From positions 620,001-684,000 of the forward strand of contig JAQNBH010000022.1 in assembly GCA_028752905.1 (NCBI GenBank): DNA of 64,000 nt, read 5' to 3'. Positions 21,538 through 34,972 of the stretch are shown in pieces (the stretch's first letter is position 1; each line of letters opens with the position of its first letter). The notes beneath the pieces are model-generated. The model saw only the letters and a list, made by a program, of their open reading frames with translations, was not told the DNA's origin and ran no database searches. The position numbers and the translations under genes were made by a program. Origin of the DNA: Cladorhizidae sp. MBARI D1340-BT2. Its lineage: Eukaryota; Porifera; Demospongiae; Poecilosclerida; Cladorhizidae.

Positions 21538-22444
21538 GAATCATATCAAGTCCATTACAGTGAAGTGTGCAGAATATTATGGATGTTTGATATCAACAGA
21601 GAGCACAGGGAGAGACCTATCTTAATAGCTATATATCAAGTTTATACAGTGAAGTGTGGAGAATCTATGAAGCTAACCTGTTTAGCATCAAGATAGAGAA
21701 CACATAGAGAAACCTATCTTGTGATTCTATGTATGCAGAATATACGGATGTTTGGTATCAAGAGAGAGAACAGAGAGAGGCCTAACTTTAGAGCTATATA
21801 TCAAGTCTATTCAGTGAAGTGTGGAGAATCTATGAAGCTAACATGTTTAGCTCAAGATAGAGAACACTGAGAGATACCTATCTTGCAAGTCCATTATAGT
21901 GAAGTGTGCAGAATATATGGATGTTTGGTATCAAGAGAGAGCACTTAGAGAGTCCTATCTTAATAGCTATACATCAAGTCTATTCAGTGAAGTGTGGATA
22001 ATCTACGAAGCTAACATGTTTAGCATCAAGTAAGAGTACAATTCATAACTGCCCTAATTAACAAGACCAAAGTCCCAGATTTTGTCAACTGATAGAGAAG
22101 GCCCTTATCTGCAACATGTCACAGATTATCAATAAATGTAGTGGTTTTTCACTGGCAGGCCACCGCTTTGGCAACTGGAAAACGCCAGGAAAGATCGCAA
22201 ACCTTAACACTTCAAATCACCATAACTTGCTAATACTTAGAGTACTCAAAATTTTGGCACGTACAAAAGACAGATAATTAGAAGGGCTATCCGGTGATAT
22301 AAAAATTTCTTTTTTGGGTAAAGTGTAGAAAAGTTATGAGCTTTACGGCAAAATAACAAGATTTAGGGGGGGGGAAATGAGAAACATATAGACCCAATTA
22401 GGGCAAATATCAAGATAGAGAACACATAATGAAACCTATCATTC
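21538..22444 (+). repeat. Unit 27, full, S tail
   Basis: 907 bp. CCTAACTT, CATTATAG. One base is lost in CATGTCACAGATT and one gained in the TTTA-G9-AAA tract. Last S tail and last GACCCAATT in the window. Confidence 0.94.
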
Positions 22445-23179
22445 GAATCATATCAAGTCCATTACAGTGAAGTATGCAGAATATTATGGATGTTTGATAT
22501 CAACAGAGAGCACAGGGAGAGACCTATCTTAATAGCTATATATCAAGTTTATACAGTGAAGTGTGGAGAATCTATGAAGCTAACCTGTTTAGCATCAAGA
22601 TAGAGAACACATAGAGAAACCTATCTTGTGATTCTATGTATGCAGAATATACGGATGTTTGGTATCAAGAGAGAGAACAGAGAGAGGCCTACCTTTAGAG
22701 CTATATATCAAGTCTATTCAGTGAAGTGTGGATAATCTACGAAGCTAACATGTTTAGCATCAAGTAAGAGTACAATTCATAACTGCCCTAATTAACAAGA
22801 CCAAAGTCCCAGATTTTGTCAACTGATAGAGAAGGCCCTTATCTGCAACATGTCAACAGATTATCAATAAATGTAGTGGTTTTTCACTGGCAGGCCACCG
22901 CTTTGGCAACTGGAAAACGCCAGGAAAGATCGCAAACCTTAACATTTCAAATCACCATAACTTGCTAATACTTAGAGTACTCAAAATTTTGGCACGTACA
23001 AAAGACAGATAATCAGAAGGGCTATCCGTTGATATAAAATTTATCTTTTTTGAGTAAAGTGTAGAAAAGTTATGAGCTTTACGGCAAAATAACAAGATTT
23101 TTGGGGGGGAAATGAGAAACATATAGACCAAATTAGGGCAAATATCAATATAGAGAACACATAATGAAACCTATCATTC
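22445..23179 (+). repeat. Unit 28, short, Q tail (last short unit)
   Basis: 735 bp. GTATGC, private AACATTTCAAAT, CAATATAG. A2 joins B3 at 22710. Its markers match the hybrid-A3 units 31 and 34, which look like re-expanded versions of it. Confidence 0.94.
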
Positions 23180-24087
23180 GAATCATATCAAGTCCATTAC
23201 AGTGAAGTGTGCAGAATATTATGGATGTTTGATATCAACAGAGAGCACAGGGAGAGACCTATCTTAATAGCTATATATCAAGTTTATACAGTGAAGTGTG
23301 GAGAATCTATGAAGCTAACCTGTTTAGCATCAAGATAGAGAACACATAGAGAAACCTATCTTGTGATTCTATGTATGCAGAATATACGGATGTTTGGTAT
23401 CAAGAGAGAGAACAGAGAGAGGCCTACCTTTAGAGCTATATATCAAGTCTATTCAGTGAAGTGTGGAGAATCTATGAAGCTAACATGTTTAGCTCAAGAT
23501 AGAGAACACTGAGAGATACCTATCTTGCAAGTCCATTACAGTGAAGTGTGCAGAATATATGGATGTTTGGTATCAAGAGAGAGCACTTAGAGAGTCCTAT
23601 CTTAATAGCTATACATCAAGTCTATTCAGTGAAGTGTGGATAATCTACGAAGCTAACATATTTAGCATCAAGTAAGAGTACAATTCATAACTGCCCTAAT
23701 TAACAAGACCAAAGTCCCAGATTTTGTCAACTGATAGAGAAGGCCCTTATCTGCAACATGTCAACAGATTATCAATAAATGTAGTGGTTTTTCACTGGCA
23801 GGCCACCGCTTTGGCAACTGGAAAACGCCAGGAAAGATCGCAAACCTTAACACTTCAAATCACCATAACTTGCTAATACTTAGAGTACTCAAAATTTTGG
23901 CACGTACAAAAGACAGATAATCAGAAGGGCTATCCGTTGATATAAAATTTATCTTTTTTGAGTAAAGTGTAGAAAAGTTATGAGCTTTACGGCAAAATAA
24001 CAAGATTTTTGGGGGGAAAATGAGAAACATATAGACCAAATTAGGGCAAATATCAATATAGAGAACACATAATGAAACCTATCATTC
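23180..24087 (+). repeat. Unit 29, full, Q tail
   Basis: 908 bp. Private AACATATTTAGC in B3; T5-G6-A4; CAATATAG. First unit of the uniform-length domain. Confidence 0.94.
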
Positions 24088-24993
24088 GAATCATATCAAG
24101 TCCATTACAGTGAAGTGTGCAGAATATTATGGATGTTTGATATCAACAGAGAGCACAGGGAGAGACCTATCTTAATAGCTATATATCAAGTTTATACAGT
24201 GAAGTGTGGAGAATCTATGAAGCTAACCTGTTTAGCATCAAGATAGAGAACACATAGAGAAACCTATCTTGTGATTCTATGTATGCAGAATATACGGATG
24301 TTTGGTATCAAGAGAGAGAACAGAGAGAGACCTACCTTTAGAGCTATATATCAAGTCTATTCAGTGACGTGTGGAGAATCTATGAAGCTAACATGTTTAG
24401 CTCAAGATAGAGAACACTGAGAGATACCTATCTTGCAAGTCCATTACAGTGAAGTGTGCAGAATATATGGATGTTTGGTATCAAGAGAGAGCACTTAGAG
24501 AGTCCTATCTTAATAGCTATACATCAAGTCTATTCAGTGAAGTGTGGATAATCTACGAAGCTAACATGTTTAGCATCAAGTAAGAGTACAATTCATAACT
24601 GCCCTAATTAACAAGACCAAAGTCCCAGATTTTGTCAACTGATAGAGAAGGCCCTTATCTGCAACATGTCAACAGATTATCAATAAATGTAGTGGTTTTT
24701 CACTGGCAGGCCACCGCTTTGGCAACTGGAAAACGCCAGGAAAGATCGCAAACCTTAACACTTCAAATCACCATAACTTGCTAATACTTAGAGTACTCAA
24801 AATTTTGGCACGTACAAAAGACAGAAATTAGAAGGGCTATCCGGTGATATAAATATTTCTTTTTTGGGTAAAGTGTAGAAAAGTTATGAGCTTTACGGCA
24901 AAATAACAAGATTTTGGGGGGGGAAATGAGAAACATATAGACCAAATTAGGGCAAATATCAAGATAGAGAACACATAATGAAACCTATCATTC
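24088..24993 (+). repeat. Unit 30, full, first R tail
   Basis: 906 bp. GAGACCTACC in A2, GACGTG, GACAGAAATTAG and ATAAATATTTC in the tail; T4-G8-A3. Confidence 0.94.
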
Positions 24994-25901
24994 GAATCAT
25001 ATCAAGTCCATTACAGTGAAGTATGCAGAATATTATGGATGTTTGATATCAACAGAGAGCACAGGGAGAGACCTATCTTAATAGCTATATATCAAGTTTA
25101 TACAGTGAAGTGTGGAGAATCTATGAAGCTAACCTGTTTAGCATCAAGATAGAGAACACATAGAGAAACCTATCTTGTGATTCTATGTATGCAGAATATA
25201 CGGATGTTTGGTATCAAGAGAGAGAACAGAGAGAGGCCTACCTTTAGAGCTATATATCAAGTCTATTCAGTGAAGTGTGGAGAATCTATGAAGCTAACAT
25301 GTTTAGCTCAAGATAGAGAACACTGAGAGATACCTATCTTGCAAGTCCATTACAGTGAAGTGTGCAGAATATATGGATGTTTGGTATCAAGAGAGAGAAC
25401 AGAGAGAGGCCTACCTTTAGAGCTATATATCAAGTCTATTCAGTGAAGTGTGGATAATCTACGAAGCTAACATGTTTAGCATCAAGTAAGAGTACAATTC
25501 ATAACTGCCCTAATTAACAAGACCAAAGTCCCAGATTTTGTCAACTGATAGAGAAGGCCCTTATCTGCAACATGTCAACAGATTATCAATAAATGTAGTG
25601 GTTTTTCACTGGCAGGCCACCGCTTTGGCAACTGGAAAACGCCAGGAAAGATCGCAAACCTTAACACTTCAAATCAACATAACTTGCTAATACTTAGAGT
25701 ACTCAAAATTTTGGCACGTACAAAAGACAGATAATCAGAAGGGCTATCCGTTGATATAAAATTTATCTTTTTTGAGTAAAGTGTAGAAAAGTTATGAGCT
25801 TTACGGCAAAATAACAAGATTTTTGGGGGGGAAATGAGAAACATATAGACCAAATTAGGGCAAATATCAATATAGAGAACACATAATGAAACCTATCATT
25901 C
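24994..25901 (+). repeat. Unit 31, full, hybrid A3, Q tail
   Basis: 908 bp. GTATGC. 25398-25428 carries the A2 version at all eight A2/A3 differences, while flanking A3 and B3 markers are normal. Private ATCAACATAAC; CAATATAG. Confidence 0.94.
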
Positions 25902-26809
25902 GAATCATATCAAGTCCATTACAGTGAAGTGTGCAGAATATTATGGATGTTTGATATCAACAGAGAGCACAGGGAGAGACCTATCTTAATAGCTATATAT
26001 TAAGTTTATACAGTGAAGTGTGGAGAATCTATGAAGCTAACCTGTTTAGCATCAAGATAGAGAACACATAGAGAAACCTATCTTGTGATTCTATGTATGC
26101 AGAATATACGGATGTTTGGTATCAAGAGAGAGAACAGAGAGAGGCCTACCTTTAGAGCTATATATCAAGTCTATTCAGTGACGTGTGGAGAATCTATGAA
26201 GCTAACATGTTTAGCTCAAGATAGAGAACACTGAGAGATACCTATCTTGCAAGTCCATTACAGTGAAGTGTGCAGAATATATGGATGTTTGGTATCAAGA
26301 GAGAGCACTTAGAGAGTCCTATCTTAATAGCTATACATCAAGTCTATTCAGTGAAGTGTGGATAATCTACGAAGCTAACATGTTTAGCATCAAGTAAGAG
26401 TACAATTCATAACTGCCCTAATTAACAAGACCAAAGTCCCAGATTTTGTCAACTGATAGAGAAGGCCCTTATCTGCAACATGTCAACAGATTATCAATAA
26501 ATGTAGTGGTTTTTCACTGGCAGGCCACCGCTTTGGCAACTGGAAAATGCCAGGAAAGATCGCAAACCTTAACACTTCAAATCACCATAACTTGCTAATA
26601 CTTAGAGTACTCAAAATTTTGGCAGGTACAAAAGACAGATAATTAGAAGGGCTATCCGCTGATATAAAATTTATCTTTTTTGAGTAAAGTGTAGAAAAGT
26701 TATGAGCTTTACGGCAAAATAACAAGATTTTTGGGGGGAAAATGAGAAACATATAGACCAAATTAGGGCAAATATCAATATAGAGAACACATAATGAAAC
26801 CTATCATTC
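25902..26809 (+). repeat. Unit 32, full, P-to-Q chimeric tail
   Basis: 908 bp. TATTAAG, GACGTG, AAAATGCC. The tail starts as P (GCAGGTAC, AATTAG, CCGCTG) and ends as Q (ATAAAATTTATC, T5-G6-A4, CAATATAG). Confidence 0.93.
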
Positions 26810-27715
26810 GAATCATATCAAGTCCATTACAGTGAAGTGTGCAGAATATTATGGATGTTTGATATCAACAGAGAGCACAGGGAGAGACCTATCTTAATAG
26901 CTATATATCAAGTTTATACAGTGAAGTGTGGAGAATCTATGAAGCTAACCTGTTTAGCATCAAGATAGAGAACACATAGAGAAACCTATCTTGTGATTCT
27001 ATGTATGCAGAATATACGGATGTTTGGTATCAAGAGAGAGAACAGAGAGAGACCTACCTTTAGAGCTATATATCAAGTCTATTCAGTGACGTGTGGAGAA
27101 TCTATGAAGCTAACATGTTTAGCTCAAGATAGAGAACACTGAGAGATACCTATCTTGCAAGTCCATTACAGTGAAGTGTGCAGAATATATGGATGTTTGG
27201 TATCAAGAGAGAGCACTTAGAGAGTCCTATCTTAATAGCTATACATCAAGTCTATTCAGTGAAGTGTGGATAATCTACGAAGCTAACATGTTTAGCATCA
27301 AGTAAGAGTACAATTCATAACTGCCCTAATTAACAAGACCAAAGTCCCAGATTTTGTCAACTGATAGAGAAGGCCCTTATCTGCAACATGTCAACAGATT
27401 ATCAATAAATGTAGTGGTTTTTCACTGGCAGGCCACCGCTTTGGCAACTGGAAAACGCCAGGAAAGATCGCAAACCTTAACACTTCAAATCACCATAACT
27501 TGCTAATACTTAGAGTACTCAAAATTTTGGCACGTACAAAAGACAGAAATTAGAAGGGCTATCCGGTGATATAAATATTTCTTTTTTGGGTAAAGTGTAG
27601 AAAAGTTATGAGCTTTACGGCAAAATAACAAGATTTTGGGGGGGGAAATGAGAAACATATAGACCAAATTAGGGCAAATATCAAGATAGAGAACACATAA
27701 TGAAACCTATCATTC
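26810..27715 (+). repeat. Unit 33, full, R tail
   Basis: 906 bp, copy of unit 30 at 2,722 bp, with GAGACCTACC and GACGTG. Confidence 0.94.
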
Positions 27716-28623
27716 GAATCATATCAAGTCCATTACAGTGAAGTATGCAGAATATTATGGATGTTTGATATCAACAGAGAGCACAGGGAGAGACCTATCT
27801 TAATAGCTATATATCAAGTTTATACAGTGAAGTGTGGAGAATCTATGAAGCTAACCTGTTTAGCATCAAGATAGAGAACACATAGAGAAACCTATCTTGT
27901 GATTCTATGTATGCAGAATATACGGATGTTTGGTATCAAGAGAGAGAACAGAGAGAGGCCTACCTTTAGAGCTATATATCAAGTCTATTCAGTGAAGTGT
28001 GGAGAATCTATGAAGCTAACATGTTTAGCTCAAGATAGAGAACACTGAGAGATACCTATCTTGCAAGTCCATTACAGTGAAGTGTGCAGAATATATGGAT
28101 GTTTGGTATCAAGAGAGAGAACAGAGAGAGGCCTACCTTTAGAGCTATATATCAAGTCTATTCAGTGAAGTGTGGATAATCTACGAAGCTAACATGTTTA
28201 GCATCAAGTAAGAGTACAATTCATAACTGCCCTAATTAACAAGACCAAAGTCCCAGATTTTGTCAACTGATAGAGAAGGCCCTTATCTGCAACATGTCAA
28301 CAGATTATCAATAAATGTAGTGGTTTTTCACTGGCAGGCCACCGCTTTGGCAACTGGAAAACGCCAGGAAAGATCGCAAACCTTAACACTTCAAATCACC
28401 ATAACTTGCTAATACTTAGAGTACTCAAAATTTTGGCACGTACAAAAGACAGATAATCAGAAGGGCTATCCGTTGATATAAAATTTATCTTTTTTGAGTA
28501 AAGTGTAGAAAAGTTATGAGCTTTACGGCAAAATAACAAGATTTTTGGGGGGGAAATGAGAAACATATAGACCAAATTAGGGCAAATATCAATATAGAGA
28601 ACACATAATGAAACCTATCATTC
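27716..28623 (+). repeat. Unit 34, full, hybrid A3, Q tail
   Basis: 908 bp, copy of unit 31 without ATCAACATAAC. Hybrid tract 28120-28150. Confidence 0.94.
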
Positions 28624-29529
28624 GAATCATATCAAGTCCATTACAGTGAAGTGTGCAGAATATTATGGATGTTTGATATCAACAGAGAGCACAGGGAGAG
28701 ACCTATCTTAATAGCTATATATTAAGTTTATACAGTGAAGTGTGGAGAATCTATGAAGCTAACCTGTTTAGCATCAAGATAGAGAACACATAGAGAAACC
28801 TATCTTGTGATTCTATGTATGCAGAATATACGGATGTTTGGTATCAAGAGAGAGAACAGAGAGAGGCCTACCTTTAGAGCTATATATCAAGTCTATTCAG
28901 TGACGTGTGGAGAATCTATGAAGCTAACATGTTTAGCTCAAGATAGAGAACACTGAGAGATACCTATCTTGCAAGTCCATTACAGTGAAGTGTGCAGAAT
29001 ATATGGATGTTTGGTATCAAGAGAGAGCACTTAGAGAGTCCTATCTTAATAGCTATACATCAAGTCTATTCAGTGAAGTGTGGATAATCTACGAAGCTAA
29101 CATGTTTAGCATCAAGTAAGAGTACAATTCATAACTGCCCTAATTAACAAGACCAAAGTCCCAGATTTTGTCAACTGATAGAGAAGGCCCTTATCTGCAA
29201 CATGTCAACAGATTATCAATAAATGTAGTGGTTTTTCACTGGCAGGCCACCGCTTTGGCAACTGGAAAATGCCAGGAAAGATCGCAAACCTTAACACTTC
29301 AAATCACCATAACTTGCTAATACTTAGAGTACTCAAAATTTTGGCAGGTACAAAAGACAGATAATTAGAAGGGCTATCCGCTGATATAAAAATTTCTTTT
29401 TTGGGTAAAGTGTAGAAAAGTTATGAGCTTTACGGCAAAATAACAAGATTTGGGGGGGAAAATGAGAAACATATAGACCAAATTAGAGCAAATATCAAGA
29501 TAGAGAACACATAATGAAACCTATCATTA
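28624..29529 (+). repeat. Unit 35, full, P tail
   Basis: 906 bp because the tract is T3-G7-A4. TATTAAG, GACGTG, AAAATGCC, CCGCTG. AATTAGAGCA alters the right arm of the core; CATTA. Confidence 0.94.
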
Positions 29530-30436
29530 GAATCATATCAAGTCCATTACAGTGAAGTGTGCAGAATATTATGGATGTTTGATATCAACAGAGAGCACAG
29601 GGAGAGACCTATCTTAATAGCTATATATCAAGTTTATACAGTGAAGTGTGGAGAATCTATGAAGCTAACCTGTTTAGCATCAAGATAGAGAACACATAGA
29701 GAAACCTATCTTGTGATTCTATGTATGCAGAATATACGGATGTTTGGTATCAAGAGAGAGAACAGAGAGAGGCCTACCTTTAGAGCTATATGTCAAGTCT
29801 ATTCAGTGAAGTGTGGAGAATCTATGAAGCTAACATGTTTAGCTCAAGATAGAGAACACTGAGAGATACCTATCTTGCAAGTCCATTACAGTGAAGTGTG
29901 CAGAATATATGGATGTTTGGTATCAAGAGAGAGCACTTAGAGAGTCATATCTTAATAGCTATACATCAAGTCTATTCAGTGAAGTGTGGATAATCTACGA
30001 AGCTAACATGTTTAGCATCAAGTAAGAGTACAATTCATAACTGCCCTAATTAACAAGACCAAAGTCCCAGATTTTGTCAACTGATAGAGAAGGCCCTTAT
30101 CTGCAACATGTCAACAGATTATCAATAAATGTAGTGGTTTTTCACTGGCAGGCCACCGCTTTGGCAACTGGAAAACGCCAGGAAAGATCGCAAACCTTAA
30201 CACTTCAAATCATCATAACTTGCTAATACTTAGAGTACTCAAAATTTTGGCAGGTACAAAAGACAGATAATTAGAAGGGCTATCCGGTGATATAAAAATT
30301 TCTTTTTTGGGTAAAGTGTAGAAAAGTTATGAGCTTTACGGCAAAATAACAAGATTTTGGGGGGGAAAATGAGAAACATATAGACCAAATTAGGGCAAAT
30401 ATCAAGATAGAGAACACATAATGAAACCTATCATTA
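29530..30436 (+). repeat. Unit 36, full, P tail
   Basis: 907 bp. TATGTCAAG at the A2/B2 border, AGTCATATC in A3, ATCATCATAAC; CATTA. Unit 38 looks identical. Confidence 0.94.
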
Positions 30437-31343
30437 GAATCATATCAAGTCCATTACAGTGAAGTGTGCAGAATATTATGGATGTTTGATATCAACAGAG
30501 AGCACAGGGAGAGACCTATCTTAATAGCTATATATCAAGTTTTTACAGTGAAGTGTGGAGAATCTATGAAGCTAACCTGTTTAGCATCAAGATAGAGAAC
30601 ACATAGAGAAACCTATCTTGTGATTCTATGTATGCAGAATATACGGATGTTTGGTATCAAGAGAGAGAACAGAGAGAGGCCTACCTTTAGAGCTATATAT
30701 CAAGTCTATTCAGTGACGTGTGGAGAATCTATGAAGCTAACATGTTTAGCTCAAGATAGAGAACACTGAGAGATACCTATCTTGCAAGTCCATTACAGTG
30801 AAGTGTGCAGAATATATGGATGTTTGGTATCAAGAGAGAGCACTTAGAGAGTCCTATCTTAATAGCTATACATCAAGTCTATTCAGTGAAGTGTGGATAA
30901 TCTACGAAGCTAACATGTTTAGCATCAAGTAAGAGTACAATTCATAACTGCCCTAATTAACAAGACCAAAGTCCCAGATTTTGTCAACTGATAGAGAAGG
31001 CCCTTATCTGCAACATGTCAACAGATTATCAATAAATGTAGTGGTTTTTCACTGGCAGGCCACCGCTTTGGCAACTGGAAAATGCCAGGAAAGATCGCAA
31101 ACCTTAACACTTCAAATCACCATAACTTGCTAATACTTAGAGTACTCAAAATTTTGGCAGGTACAAAAGACAGATAATTAGAAGGGCTATCCGCTGATAT
31201 AAAAATTTCTTTTTTGGGTAAAGTGTAGAAAAGTTATGAGCTTTACGGCAAAATAACAAGATTTTGGGGGGGAAAATGAGAAACATATAGACCAAATTAG
31301 AGCAAATATCAAGATAGAGAACACATAATGAAACCTATCATTA
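30437..31343 (+). repeat. Unit 37, full, P tail
   Basis: 907 bp. AGTTTTTAC in B1, GACGTG, AAAATGCC, CCGCTG, AATTAGAGCA. Otherwise like unit 35. Confidence 0.94.
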
Positions 31344-32250
31344 GAATCATATCAAGTCCATTACAGTGAAGTGTGCAGAATATTATGGATGTTTGATATC
31401 AACAGAGAGCACAGGGAGAGACCTATCTTAATAGCTATATATCAAGTTTATACAGTGAAGTGTGGAGAATCTATGAAGCTAACCTGTTTAGCATCAAGAT
31501 AGAGAACACATAGAGAAACCTATCTTGTGATTCTATGTATGCAGAATATACGGATGTTTGGTATCAAGAGAGAGAACAGAGAGAGGCCTACCTTTAGAGC
31601 TATATGTCAAGTCTATTCAGTGAAGTGTGGAGAATCTATGAAGCTAACATGTTTAGCTCAAGATAGAGAACACTGAGAGATACCTATCTTGCAAGTCCAT
31701 TACAGTGAAGTGTGCAGAATATATGGATGTTTGGTATCAAGAGAGAGCACTTAGAGAGTCATATCTTAATAGCTATACATCAAGTCTATTCAGTGAAGTG
31801 TGGATAATCTACGAAGCTAACATGTTTAGCATCAAGTAAGAGTACAATTCATAACTGCCCTAATTAACAAGACCAAAGTCCCAGATTTTGTCAACTGATA
31901 GAGAAGGCCCTTATCTGCAACATGTCAACAGATTATCAATAAATGTAGTGGTTTTTCACTGGCAGGCCACCGCTTTGGCAACTGGAAAACGCCAGGAAAG
32001 ATCGCAAACCTTAACACTTCAAATCATCATAACTTGCTAATACTTAGAGTACTCAAAATTTTGGCAGGTACAAAAGACAGATAATTAGAAGGGCTATCCG
32101 GTGATATAAAAATTTCTTTTTTGGGTAAAGTGTAGAAAAGTTATGAGCTTTACGGCAAAATAACAAGATTTTGGGGGGGAAAATGAGAAACATATAGACC
32201 AAATTAGGGCAAATATCAAGATAGAGAACACATAATGAAACCTATCATTA
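31344..32250 (+). repeat. Unit 38, full, P tail
   Basis: 907 bp, copy of unit 36 with TATGTCAAG, AGTCATATC and ATCATCATAAC. Confidence 0.94.
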
Positions 32251-33158
32251 GAATCATATCAAGTCCATTACAGTGAAGTGTGCAGAATATTATGGATGTT
32301 TGATATCAACAGAGAGCACAGGGAGAGACCTATCTTAATAGCTATATATCAAGTTTTTACAGTGAAGTGTGGAGAATCTATGAAGCTAACCTGTTTAGCA
32401 TCAAGATAGAGAACACATAGAGAAACCTATCTTGTGATTCTATGTATGCAGAATATACGGATGTTTGGTATCAAGAGAGAGAACAGAGAGAGGCCTACCT
32501 TTAGAGCTATATATCAAGTCTATTCAGTGAAGTGTGGAGAATCTATGAAGCTAACATGTTTAGCTCAAGATAGAGAACACTGAGAGATACCTATCTTGCA
32601 AGTCCATTACAGTGAAGTGTGCAGAATATATGGATGTTTGGTATCAAGAGAGAGCACTTAGAGAGTCCTATCTTAATAGCTATACATCAAGTCTATTCAG
32701 TGAAGTGTGGATAATCTACGAAGCTAACATGTTTAGCATCAAGTAAGAGTACAATTCATAACTGCCCTAATTAACAAGACCAAAGTCCCAGATTTTGTCA
32801 ACTGATAGAGAAGGCCCTTATCTGCAACATGTCAACAGATTATCAATAAATGTAGTGGTTTTTCACTGGCAGGCCACCGCTTTGGCAACTGGAAAACGCC
32901 AGGAAAGATCGCAAACCTTAACACTTCAAATCACCATAACTTGCTAATACTTAGAGTACTCAAAATTTTGGCACGTACAAAAGACAGATAATCAGAAGGG
33001 CTATCCGTTGATATAAAATTTATCTTTTTTGAGTAAAGTGTAGAAAAGTTATGAGCTTTACGGCAAAATAACAAGATTTTTGGGGGGAAAATGAGAAACA
33101 TATAGACCAAATTAGGGCAAATATCAATATAGAGAACACATAATGAAACCTATCATTC
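32251..33158 (+). repeat. Unit 39, full, Q tail
   Basis: 908 bp. AGTTTTTAC in B1, GAAGTG, T5-G6-A4, CAATATAG. First member of the four-unit block; equals unit 43 by eye. Confidence 0.94.
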
Positions 33159-34064
33159 GAATCATATCAAGTCCATTACAGTGAAGTGTGCAGAATATTA
33201 TGGATGTTTGATATCAACAGAGAGCACAGGGAGAGACCTATCTTAATAGCTATATATCAAGTTTATACAGTGAAGTGTGGAGAATCTATGAAGCTAACCT
33301 GTTTAGCATCAAGATAGAGAACACATAGAGAAACCTATCTTGTGATTCTATGTATGCAGAATATACGGATGTTTGGTATCAAGAGAGAGAACAGAGAGAG
33401 GCCTACCTTTAGAGCTATATATCAAGTCTATTCAGTGACGTGTGGAGAATCTATGAAGCTAACATGTTTAGCTCAAGATAGAGAACACTGAGAGATACCT
33501 ATCTTGCAAGTCCATTACAGTGAAGTGTGCAGAATATATGGATGTTTGGTATCAAGAGAGAGCACTTAGAGAGTCCTATCTTAATAGCTATACATCAAGT
33601 CTATTCAGTGAAGTGTGGATAATCTACGAAGCTAACATGTTTAGCATCAAGTAAGAGTACAATTCATAACTGCCCTAATTAACAAGACCAAAGTCCCAGA
33701 TTTTGTCAACTGATAGAGAAGGCCCTTATCTGCAACATGTCAACAGATTATCAATAAATGTAGTGGTTTTTCACTGGCAGGCCACCGCTTTGGCAACTGG
33801 AAAACGCCAGGAAAGATCGCAAACCTTAACACTTCAAATCACCATAACTTGCTAATACTTAGAGTACTCAAAATTTTGGCACGTACAAAAGACCGAAATT
33901 AGAAGGGCTATCCGGTGATATAAAAATTTCTTTTTTGGGTAAAGTGTAGAAAAGTTATGAGCTTTACGGCAAAATAACAAGATTTTGGGGGGGAAAATGA
34001 GAAACATATAGACCAAATTAGGGCAAATATCAAGATAGAGAACACATAATGAAACCTATCATTC
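33159..34064 (+). repeat. Unit 40, full, R* tail
   Basis: 906 bp. GACGTG; private GACCGAAATTAG with ATAAAAATTTC; T4-G7-A4. Confidence 0.94.
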
Positions 34065-34972
34065 GAATCATATCAAGTCCATTACAGTGAAGTGTGCAGA
34101 ATATTATGGATGTTTGATATCAACAGAGAGCACAGGGAGAGACCTATCTTAATAGCTATATATCAAGTTTATACAGTGAAGTGTGGAGAATCTATGAAGC
34201 TAACCTGTTTAGCATCAAGATAGAGAACACATAGAGAAACCTATCTTGTGATTCTATGTATGCAGAATATACGGATGTTTGGTATCAAGAGAGAGAACAG
34301 AGAGAGGCCTACCTTTAGAGCTATATATCAAGTCTATTCAGTGAAGTGTGGAGTATCTATGAAGCTAACATGTTTAGCTCAAGATAGAGAACACTGAGAG
34401 ATACCTATCTTGCAAGTCCATTACAGTGAAGTGTGCAGAATATATGGATGTTTGGTATCAAGAGAGAGCACTTAGAGAGTCCTATCTTAATAGCTATACA
34501 TCAAGTCTATTCAGTGAAGTGTGGATAATCTACGAAGCTAACATGTTTAGCATCAAGTAAGAGTACAATTCATAACTGCCCTAATTAACAAGACCAAAGT
34601 CCCAGATTTTGTCAACTGATAGAGAAGGCCCTTATCTGCAACATGTCAACAGATTATCAATAAATGTAGTGGTTTTTCACTGGCAGGCCACCGCTTTGGC
34701 AACTGGAAAACGCCAGGAAAGATCGCAAACCTTAACACTTCAAATCACCATAACTTGCTAATACTTAGAGTACTCAAAATTTTGGCACGTACAAAAGACA
34801 GATAATCAGAAGGGCTATCCGTTGATATAAAATTTATCTTTTTTGAGTAAAGTGTAGAAAAGTTATGAGCTTTACGGCAAAATAACAAGATTTTTGGGGG
34901 GGAAATGAGAAACATATAGACCAAATTAGGGCAAATATCAATATAGAGAACACATAATGAAACCTATCATTC
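34065..34972 (+). repeat. Unit 41, full, Q tail
   Basis: 908 bp. GGAGTATCT in B2, shared only with unit 45; CAATATAG. Confidence 0.94.

Larger units (their letters stand above)
1..23179. repeat. Left array domain with mixed unit lengths
   Basis: Units 1-28. All nine 734-735-bp units, both 569-bp units, all eight S-tail units, all twelve GACCCAATT ends and every CATTATAG or CATTAGAG variant of A3 lie here. R tails and hybrid-A3 units are absent. A recurrent two-unit motif is a CCTAACTT full unit followed by a short unit, about 1,642 bp together: units 6-7, 8-9, 13-14, 22-23 and 27-28. Confidence 0.9.
24088..29529. repeat. Higher-order repeat, three units (~2.72 kb), two copies
   Basis: Units 30-32 and 33-35 share the order R unit with GACGTG and GAGACCTACC; GTATGC hybrid-A3 unit with Q tail; TATTAAG/GACGTG unit with AAAATGCC. 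The third units differ in their tails (Q-like in 32, P in 35). The same three-unit theme returns at 56744. Confidence 0.85.
28624..32250. repeat. Higher-order repeat, two units (~1.81 kb), two copies
   Basis: Units 35-36 and 37-38. Odd members carry AAAATGCC, CCGCTG and AATTAGAGCA; even members carry TATGTCAAG, AGTCATATC and ATCATCATAAC. Units 36 and 38 look identical by eye. Confidence 0.85.
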
